A stretch of 5,466 nt of DNA from Syntrophomonadaceae bacterium (GTDB lineage: Bacteria > Bacillota > Dethiobacteria > DTU022). Where the stretch lies: NCBI GenBank assembly GCA_003552365.1, contig PUKR01000020.1, forward strand, positions 1 through 5,466, written 5' to 3'. Within the stretch, counting starts at the first letter, position 1. Every line of letters starts with the position of its first letter. The notes below the pieces were generated by a model that did no database searches, had not been told where the DNA came from, and saw only the letters and a program-made list of their open reading frames with translations. The position numbers and the translations under genes were made by a program. Below, in pieces: positions 1-4,524 of this stretch.

Positions 1-137
1 GGTGAAAGGCAGTAATGACTGATACTGTGAACTCCTCCGTAAGCTGCCAACCGAAACCGTTTAATATAAACGGAATTAGAATTGGCCGGGTTCTTCCGTT
101 ATAGCTAAGAGTGGGCGGTAGATGTTATGCCGCCAAG

Positions 138-170
138 AAGAGTGGTACCGCGAATATGCTTTCGTCTCTT
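138..170 (+). promoter_or_regulatory. T-box sequence and antiterminator hairpin
   Basis: The conserved T-box AAGAGTGGTACCGCG lies at 138-152. AAGAG (138-142) pairs with CTCTT (166-170), and GCG (150-152) pairs with CGT (163-165). This leaves the canonical 7-base bulge TGGTACC (143-149). TGGT (143-146) would pair with the acceptor end 5'-ACCA-3' of an uncharged tRNA whose discriminator is A, as in bacterial tRNA-Leu. The 3' arm shares bases 163-166 with the terminator stem, so the two folds exclude each other. Confidence 0.93.
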
Positions 171-186
171 GACGAAAGCTTTTTTT
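158..186 (+). terminator. Rho-independent attenuator terminator of the T-box leader
   Basis: This is a perfect 9-bp stem, GCTTTCGTC (158-166) with GACGAAAGC (171-179), closed by the tetraloop TCTT and followed by seven T residues (180-186). It is the OFF state of the T-box: charged tRNA-Leu cannot stabilise the antiterminator, so transcription stops 31 bases before the leuA start codon. Confidence 0.95.
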
Positions 187-204
187 GTATAATTTAAAAG
201 AATC

Positions 205-211
205 GGAGGAG
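205..211 (+). promoter_or_regulatory. leuA ribosome binding site
   Basis: GGAGGAG lies 6 bases before the ATG at 218. It decides the start. An open frame extends back to an ATA/ATG-like codon near 185, but that position is at the end of the attenuator T-tract and has no Shine-Dalgarno sequence. Confidence 0.9.
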
Positions 212-217
212 ATAGCA

Positions 218-1807
218 ATGGACAAACAAGGATCAATTCAAGGAAACGGCAGTGAGAGGATTTTTCTGTTTGACAGTACTTTGCGGGACGGTGAACAAAC
301 ACCGGGCGCACGCTTGAGTCATGAAGAAAAAATCGAGGTAGCCAGGCAGTTAGGCCGACTGGGGGTTGATATTATTGAAGCAGGATTTCCGGTATCTTCA
401 CCCGGAGAGAAGCAGGCGGTGCAAGAAATTGCCCGCCAGGTTAAGGGTCCTGCCATTTGTGCGCTGGCCAGGGCTGTTCCGGGAGATATTGATGAAGCCT
501 GGGAAGCGATAAAAGATGCGGAAAACCCCCGCCTTCATGTTTTCCTCGGCGCTTCCGATATTCACATGCAACATAAGCACAAAGCAGATCCTAAAATACT
601 TCTTGATCAGGCAGTAAGTGCAGTTAAATATGCAAGGCAGTTTACAACTAATATCGAGTACTCTCCCGAAGATGCTACCAGGGCAAGGGAAGAGTACCTT
701 TATGAGTTGATTGAAGCGGTTATTAAAGCCGGAGCGACAACCATAAACATTCCGGATACAGTGGGTTATGCTGTCCCCGAGGAATTTGGGGCAATGATTA
801 GACGGTTGAAAGAAAAGATTCCCGGTATGGATAAAACAATTTTAAGCGTCCACTGCCATAATGACCTGGGTATGGCTGTGACCAATTCTCTGGAAGCGAT
901 TAAAAACGGGGCCCGCCAGGTAGAGTGCAACATCAACGGTATCGGTGAAAGAGCAGGCAATGCCGCATTAGAAGAAATAGCCGTGGCTCTGCGAATCCGG
1001 CAGAACTATTTTTCTTATCATACCAACCTTAATTTTCAAGAGATATACAGGACCAGCCGACTGGTTAGCAAGTTGACCGGGATTGCGGTTCCATCAAATA
1101 AAGCGGTAGTGGGGCTTAATGCTTTTGCCCACTCTTCAGGTATTCACCAGGATGGAGTTTTGAAGAATAAAGAAACTTACGAGATAATTGATGCGGGTTT
1201 AATAGGCGGGACTGCCGCCCAGATGTGTCTTACTGCCCGTTCCGGAAGACATGCGGTCCTTGATCAACTAAATAAATTAGGCTTTTTCCTGGATGACCAG
1301 CAGCTTGAAGTTATCTATAACCATTTTGTAAATCTGGCTGATAAAAAGAAAGAAATTTACCCGGAAGATCTTGAGGCCTTAGTGCTCGATCATCTTTCGG
1401 CAACCGAACCGCTCTACAAACTTGACTACCTCCAAACAGTTAGCGGCAGTAAGAGCATTCCGGCGGCGGTAATCCGTTTGATTAAAGAAGACGGCAATAA
1501 AATTGAAGAAATGGCAGTAGGCTCGGGGCCGATTGATGCAGCATACAATGCGATCAATAAAATAACCGGGATGCCAATAACCCTTGAAAAATACGCGATT
1601 AACGCAGTCACCCACGGTCGCGACGCCCTTGGTGAAGTCCAGGTCAATATGGCATACCAGGACCGCACAATAACCGGCCGGGGGACAAGCACGGATATTA
1701 TTGAAGCCAGTGTTAAAGCTTATTTGAACGGTTTAAATAAGCTCTTAAAGATAAATGGCAGCGACTTAATAAGTAACCATGAACAGACTAAACTGGCTAC
1801 TAGTTAA
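218..1807 (+). CDS. leuA: 2-isopropylmalate synthase (LeuA)
   Basis: It condenses acetyl-CoA with 2-oxoisovalerate to give 2-isopropylmalate, the first committed, leucine-inhibited step of leucine synthesis in the cytosol. The 529-residue product has the usual length for bacterial LeuA. The N-terminal DRE-TIM (HMGL-like) barrel starts with DSTLRDGEQTPG (19-30), holding the catalytic Arg23 and metal-binding Asp24. HCHND (212-216) gives the two metal-ligand histidines, and GERAGN (243-248) follows. HSSGIHQDG (305-313) and RSGRHA (341-346) lie in the linker subdomains. The C-terminal LeuA allosteric/dimer domain covers about 395-510, with GSGPIDAAY (435-443) and GRGTSTDIIEAS (488-499). Homocitrate and citramalate synthases share the barrel, but the overall pattern and the Leu T-box upstream favour LeuA. 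The gene stands alone: lexA follows with its own promoter, and no leuB, leuC or leuD is in view. A strong SD supports the ATG at 218. Confidence 0.96.
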   Translation: MDKQGSIQGNGSERIFLFDSTLRDGEQTPGARLSHEEKIEVARQLGRLGVDIIEAGFPVSSPGEKQAVQEIARQVKGPAICALARAVPGDIDEAWEAIKDAENPRLHVFLGASDIHMQHKHKADPKILLDQAVSAVKYARQFTTNIEYSPEDATRAREEYLYELIEAVIKAGATTINIPDTVGYAVPEEFGAMIRRLKEKIPGMDKTILSVHCHNDLGMAVTNSLEAIKNGARQVECNINGIGERAGNAALEEIAVALRIRQNYFSYHTNLNFQEIYRTSRLVSKLTGIAVPSNKAVVGLNAFAHSSGIHQDGVLKNKETYEIIDAGLIGGTAAQMCLTARSGRHAVLDQLNKLGFFLDDQQLEVIYNHFVNLADKKKEIYPEDLEALVLDHLSATEPLYKLDYLQTVSGSKSIPAAVIRLIKEDGNKIEEMAVGSGPIDAAYNAINKITGMPITLEKYAINAVTHGRDALGEVQVNMAYQDRTITGRGTSTDIIEASVKAYLNGLNKLLKINGSDLISNHEQTKLATS

Positions 1808-1831
1808 TTAGTGTTTGATCGATTTCGAGTT

Positions 1832-1892
1832 AGCAGATATGGCGGAGCCGTTAAAAAATATAATACTTTTTGATTGGTTCCGCCCCCCTGCT
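1832..1892 (+). repeat. Large imperfect hairpin after leuA (possible terminator or relic element)
   Basis: Nested inverted repeats lie 25 bases after the leuA stop. AGCAG (1832-1836) can pair with CTGCT (1888-1892). Inside, GGCGGAGCC (1841-1849) pairs with GGTTCCGCC (1876-1884) with a single G-U pair. The A-run at 1853-1858 faces the T-run at 1867-1871. No T-tract follows directly, so it is not a textbook intrinsic terminator, although a T6 run (1909-1914) occurs 16 bases later after AAAAGC. It may stabilise the leuA mRNA 3' end or be a dispersed repeat; I cannot tell which from one copy. Confidence 0.5.
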
Positions 1893-1936
1893 TATAACTG
1901 TTAAAAGCTTTTTTCAGAGATTATTTTAAAGGGATG

Positions 1937-1950
1937 CAAACGAAGGTTGT
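1937..1950. promoter_or_regulatory. Possible second LexA-type dyad upstream of lexA
   Basis: CAAAC-GAAG-GTTGT matches the dyad at the lexA promoter in one full arm and the GTT core of the other, with the same 4-base spacer. Its centre is 69 bases upstream of the promoter dyad. It could be an accessory operator. It keeps the AAC-N4-GTT core of Gram-positive LexA boxes but not the flanking G and C. Confidence 0.35.
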
Positions 1951-2005
1951 GGCAGGTTTCTCCAAGAAAATCATGAGTATAGCCCGCTAAAGACTAAAAC
2001 AAGGT

Positions 2006-2019
2006 CAAACAATAGTTTG
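2006..2019. promoter_or_regulatory. Probable LexA operator (SOS box variant)
   Basis: CAAAC-AATA-GTTTG is a dyad with perfect 5-base arms. It has the geometry of the Gram-positive SOS box (CGAAC-N4-GTTCG) but with A for G and T for C at the second and penultimate positions. It overlaps the first three bases of the lexA -35 box, an ideal place for repression. Autoregulation is inferred from position and family knowledge; binding is not shown. Confidence 0.6.
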
Positions 2020-2045
2020 CCACCCCTTTTAAACAATGCTATAAT
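2017..2045 (+). promoter_or_regulatory. lexA promoter (sigma-A type)
   Basis: TTGCCA (-35, 2017-2022, five of six consensus bases) and a perfect TATAAT (-10, 2040-2045) are separated by an ideal 17 bases. Transcription should start near 2052, giving a leader of roughly 38 bases before the lexA start codon. This makes lexA independent of the leucine-controlled leuA transcript. Confidence 0.82.
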
Positions 2046-2077
2046 TACAAGTAAAATTCGGATAATATCCAGATTGC

Positions 2078-2082
2078 GAGGG
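2078..2082 (+). promoter_or_regulatory. lexA ribosome binding site with TTG start
   Basis: GAGGG lies 7 bases before TTG at 2090. An in-frame stop TAA at 2063-2065 closes the frame upstream, and the next in-frame ATG would remove the whole DNA-binding domain. The TTG is therefore the only sensible start. Confidence 0.8.
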
Positions 2083-2089
2083 CGATAGA

Positions 2090-2710
2090 TTGGAACCGCT
2101 TACCGATAAGCAAAAACGGGTCTTAGAGTTTATTGAGCAGGAAGTTGCCAGCTGGAATTACCCCCCTTCGGTTCGTGAAATCTGTAAAGCCCTGGGGATT
2201 AGTTCGACCGCCACGGTGCACGGCCATCTCGACAGCCTGGAAAGTAAAGGCTATATTTCCAGGATGGCTACGAAACCAAGGGCCATAAAACTTTTACGCA
2301 ACCTTGACGGCGATCCCGTTGCCGAACCGGAAGAAAAATGTGTATTCGCCCCCCTGATTGGAAGGATTACCGCCGGCCAACCGATCCTTGCCGAAGAGAA
2401 CAAGGAAGGTTATTTTCCGGTACCCCCGGCTATATATGCTGATGAAGGCTGCTTTGTGCTAAGGGTTAAAGGAGACAGCATGGTTGATGCCGGCATTAAA
2501 GACGGGGATTATGTTATTATTCGCCAACAGAATTCCGCTGAAAACGGCGAGATTGTTGCTGCCCTCCTCGGTGAAGAAGCTACTGTCAAGCGACTGTATG
2601 TTGAAAAAGATGGTTATCGCCTGCAGCCTGAAAACAATAATTACGAACCGATATACACAAAGGAGGCAGGTATTTTAGGGAAAGTAATTGGCTTGTTCAG
2701 GAAAGTTTAA
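2090..2710 (+). CDS. lexA: LexA repressor, SOS response regulator (self-cleaving)
   Basis: It represses DNA-damage-response genes; RecA filaments on single-stranded DNA trigger its self-cleavage. The 206-residue length is typical. The N-terminal winged helix-turn-helix (about 1-70) opens with LTDKQKRVLEFI, and its helix-turn-helix spans about 27-56. The recognition region SSTATVHGHL (39-48) closely resembles that of B. subtilis LexA, and KPRAIKL (62-68) ends the wing. The C-terminal S24-type protease domain has the Ala95-Gly96 cleavage bond in TAGQP, nucleophile Ser130 in GDSMVDAG and general base Lys167 in TVKRLY. All key residues are present, so it should be functional. It starts with TTG. 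A promoter with an overlapping dyad lies just upstream, which points to autorepression. It converges with hflX, only 9 bases from stop to stop. Confidence 0.97.
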   Translation: MEPLTDKQKRVLEFIEQEVASWNYPPSVREICKALGISSTATVHGHLDSLESKGYISRMATKPRAIKLLRNLDGDPVAEPEEKCVFAPLIGRITAGQPILAEENKEGYFPVPPAIYADEGCFVLRVKGDSMVDAGIKDGDYVIIRQQNSAENGEIVAALLGEEATVKRLYVEKDGYRLQPENNNYEPIYTKEAGILGKVIGLFRKV

Positions 2711-2719
2711 CCCGGCTAT

Positions 2720-4024
2720 TTAATCTTTATCCGGATCGCTGTTGTTTGTTGAAGGTTTTTGGAAAGTATCTTCTGTATAAGGTTCAAGCTTGGCTGCCAT
2801 TTTTGCGTCTACTGCCGCAATAATTTCAAGGTATTCGGGTTTTGATTTAACGCTTTGGACTTCTCCCTCTTCCTGCAACTCCGAGTAGAGTTTTCCTTCG
2901 CTGTATGGAATAAACACTTTCAGGTTCCAACGCTGCTGGTTAATATTAGCAGCGATATTTTCTTTTAATTGATCCAGGCCTTCCCCGGTTTTTGCCGAGA
3001 TAAAAGTAGCCGAGGGAAATTCGCGGGCCAAAAAAGTCTTTTCCGAGCCTGCTTCCACCTGGTCAACTTTATTGAATACCAAAAGTTCACGGCGATGGTG
3101 TTCCGGGTCGATTGCAGCTAAGTGTTCGCGAACCACTTTAATTTGTTTATAGTAATCCGGGTGACTTAAATCAACTACATGCAGGAGTAAATTGGCGGAA
3201 AGCAGCTCCTCCAGGGTAGCCTGAAAAGCGGCTACCAGCTGCCTGGGCAGTTTTTCTATGAATCCGACCGTATCGGTAAACAATACTTCCTGACCGCCCT
3301 TTAGTGTCCCCCTGCGGACGATAGGATCCAGGGTGGCAAACAGCTTGTCTTCGGTATATAACTTTGCGCCGGTAAGAGCGTTGATCAGGGTTGATTTGCC
3401 GGCATTGGTATATCCAACAAGGCTGATAATATTTAAACGGTTCTGTTCCCTCTGTTTTCTGTGCAGGGAGCGATGTTTTCGTAAAGATTTTATCTCCTTT
3501 TTTAGATCGGTGATGCGGCGCCTGATTACCCGGCGATCGACTTCAAGCTGGGTTTCACCGGGCCCCCTGGTACCGATGCCGCCGCCCAGTCGGGACAGCT
3601 GGTTTCCCAGGCCAATTAAGCGGGGCAGCAGGTAATTCATTTGGGCCAGCTCCACCTGCAGTTTTCCTTCCCTTGAAAGGGCCCTGCGGGCAAATATATC
3701 AAGGATTAAATTGGTACGATCAATTACCTTGGCCTCGGTAAGCTGATCAATATTGCGGATCTGTGAAGGAGATAATTCATCGTTAAAAATAATCATTGCA
3801 GCGCCGTGCATCTCTACCAGGCTCATCAGTTCTTCGATCTTGCCACGTCCCACGTAATAAGCCGGATCAGGCGCATTTCTTTTTTGGACAACCTGATCGG
3901 CTACCGATGCTCCAGCAGTCTCGGCCAAAAGGGCCAATTCTTCCATGGAGCGGTCAACATCTTCATCGGCTTTACCGGTATTTAAACCTACTATGATCGC
4001 TTTTTCCTTGCTATTTTCAACCAA
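2720..4024 (-). CDS. hflX: GTPase HflX, ribosome-associated
   Basis: HflX is a GTP-binding protein of the OBG/HflX group that binds the 50S subunit. In studied bacteria it splits or rescues stalled ribosomes under stress such as heat or antibiotics. The 434-residue product has the N-terminal HflX domain (about 1-195) with YYVGRGK (56-62) and the glycine-rich SRLGGGIGTRGPGETQLE (144-161). A basic helical stretch (about 164-196) leads into the G domain: G1 GYTNAGKST (204-212), G2 Thr231 in FATLDP, G3 DTVGF (251-255), G4 NKVD (318-321) and G5 SAKTG (343-347). A C-terminal domain follows to about 415, then a polar tail. The start is TTG with GGAGAGG 9 bases upstream; the first ATG lies 26 codons further in and would cut into the N-terminal domain. 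It is the third gene after miaA and hfq, 172 bases beyond hfq. No Q-to-stop or frame damage is seen. Confidence 0.96.
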   Translation of the reverse strand: MVENSKEKAIIVGLNTGKADEDVDRSMEELALLAETAGASVADQVVQKRNAPDPAYYVGRGKIEELMSLVEMHGAAMIIFNDELSPSQIRNIDQLTEAKVIDRTNLILDIFARRALSREGKLQVELAQMNYLLPRLIGLGNQLSRLGGGIGTRGPGETQLEVDRRVIRRRITDLKKEIKSLRKHRSLHRKQREQNRLNIISLVGYTNAGKSTLINALTGAKLYTEDKLFATLDPIVRRGTLKGGQEVLFTDTVGFIEKLPRQLVAAFQATLEELLSANLLLHVVDLSHPDYYKQIKVVREHLAAIDPEHHRRELLVFNKVDQVEAGSEKTFLAREFPSATFISAKTGEGLDQLKENIAANINQQRWNLKVFIPYSEGKLYSELQEEGEVQSVKSKPEYLEIIAAVDAKMAAKLEPYTEDTFQKPSTNNSDPDKD

Positions 4025-4033
4025 ATAATCTAA

Positions 4034-4040
4034 CCTCTCC
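4034..4040 (-). promoter_or_regulatory. hflX ribosome binding site with TTG start
   Basis: On the minus strand GGAGAGG precedes the TTG start (4024-4022) with a 9-base spacer. It supports TTG over the internal ATG at codon 27. Confidence 0.78.
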
Positions 4041-4073
4041 GGATTACCAGGGATTAAAAAACTTAAATTACAA

Positions 4074-4102
4074 GAAAAGACACCCGGTTGAAGTGTCTTT
4101 TC
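4074..4102 (-). terminator. Hairpin between hfq and hflX: terminator or leader attenuator
   Basis: A perfect 10-bp stem, GAAAAGACAC (4074-4083) with GTGTCTTTTC (4093-4102), encloses a 9-base loop. Read on the minus strand the 3' arm ends in TCTTTTC and runs into TTGTAATTTAAG and then six T residues, so it can end transcripts coming from miaA-hfq. Only about 33 bases separate it from the hflX ribosome binding site and I see no good promoter there. The hairpin therefore probably lies inside the hflX mRNA leader or acts as a partial terminator. Confidence 0.55.
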
Positions 4103-4129
4103 CCATCATAACCATCGTTCATGATTAAT

Positions 4130-4171
4130 ATAAGGTGAGAATAATTGCAAAAAGATTTAAGCTCTCCTTAT
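4130..4171. repeat. AT-rich inverted repeat after hfq
   Basis: ATAAGGTGAG (4130-4139) and CTCTCCTTAT (4162-4171) pair at nine of ten positions around a 22-base loop, in the AT-rich stretch just after the hfq stop. Nothing coding is visible in the 172-base gap. The region could carry an hflX promoter, but I find no convincing -35/-10 pair. Confidence 0.35.
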
Positions 4172-4196
4172 TAATATTAATACGTAAAGTTAAATA

Positions 4197-4496
4197 TTAA
4201 GCTGGAGGATTTTCAGCGCCGGCTTCACCGGAACCCGGTTTAGAAGCGGAGCTGTTTTCTGACTGGTTGTTCTCCAGGCTTTTCAGGTTGATATTGCGTA
4301 TCGGGATAATTGTCGATATCGCATGCTTATAGATGAGTTGCTGCTTACCTTCAACTTCCAGCAGTAAGGTAAAATTGTCGAAGCTGCGGACGACCCCCTT
4401 AATTTGATAGCCGTTGATTAAAAAAACGGTGCAAAGCATGTTTTCTTTCCGGGTTTGGTTTAAAAAAGTGTCCTGTAAATTAAATGCGCCTTTCAT
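4197..4496 (-). CDS. hfq: RNA chaperone Hfq
   Basis: Hfq is a ring-shaped hexameric Sm-like protein that binds small RNAs and mRNAs and promotes their pairing and turnover. The 99-residue product has the Sm1 motif in about residues 6-50 (NLQDTFLNQTRKEN at the start, with the conserved Gln8) and the Sm2 signature YKHAIS at 56-61 with Tyr56, Lys57 and His58. The rim sequence RKEN (16-19) matches B. subtilis Hfq rather than RRER of E. coli. The core ends near residue 67. A polar, probably disordered tail of about 32 residues rich in Asn, Ser, Gly and Glu follows, longer than is usual in Firmicutes Hfq. The ATG has AAGGGAG 8 bases upstream. It starts 28 bases after miaA and should be co-transcribed with it. 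Confidence 0.96.
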   Translation of the reverse strand: MKGAFNLQDTFLNQTRKENMLCTVFLINGYQIKGVVRSFDNFTLLLEVEGKQQLIYKHAISTIIPIRNINLKSLENNQSENSSASKPGSGEAGAENPPA

Positions 4497-4524
4497 TTCC
4501 CTGACTCCCTTCTATTTCTGGCGG

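Larger units (their letters stand above)
1..186 (+). promoter_or_regulatory. T-box riboswitch leader (tRNA-Leu sensing), 5' part cut by window edge
   Basis: This is a transcription-attenuating leader that senses uncharged tRNA-Leu and lets leuA be transcribed when leucyl-tRNA is scarce. The window starts in the distal loop of stem I (GGTGAAAG at 1-8), so the 5' arm of stem I and the promoter are missing. The 3' arm follows, with GAA-CTC at 29-34; CTC (32-34) is read as the specifier codon for leucine, followed by the usual AGCTGCC linker (42-48). A 6-bp hairpin, CCGTTT/AAACGG (57-62/68-73), sits where stem II belongs; AACGGAA/TTCCGTT (69-75/94-100) can form instead, perhaps as part of stem IIA/B. 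GGCGG/CCGCC (114-118/130-134) forms stem III. The T-box itself and the terminator are listed separately. The Leu assignment rests on the codon, the T-box discriminator match and the downstream leuA, which all agree. Confidence 0.93.

Noticed and set aside
185..217. Extension of leuA by 11 codons to a start at 185
   Set aside because: It would begin in the T-tract of the attenuator without any ribosome binding site; GGAGGAG before the ATG at 218 is clear.
1426..1692. 88-codon minus-strand open frame inside leuA
   Set aside because: It mirrors the conserved regulatory domain of LeuA and has no supporting signals.
1839..1904. 21-codon open frame starting ATGGCGGAG
   Set aside because: It has no Shine-Dalgarno sequence and is made almost entirely of the hairpin arms and loop.
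1934..1990. 18-codon basic open frame starting ATGCAAACG
   Set aside because: The only purine-rich stretch (AAAGGG) touches the start codon, which is too close, and the length is within chance.
3333..3635. 100-codon plus-strand open frame inside hflX
   Set aside because: It is antisense to the conserved G-domain and glycine-rich region of HflX, with no ribosome binding site or recognisable motif.
4104..4153. Minus-strand micro-frame of about 14 codons from a TTG after AGGAGAG
   Set aside because: The spacer of 11 bases is long, the start is TTG, and the purine run is explained as one arm of the inverted repeat at 4130-4171.
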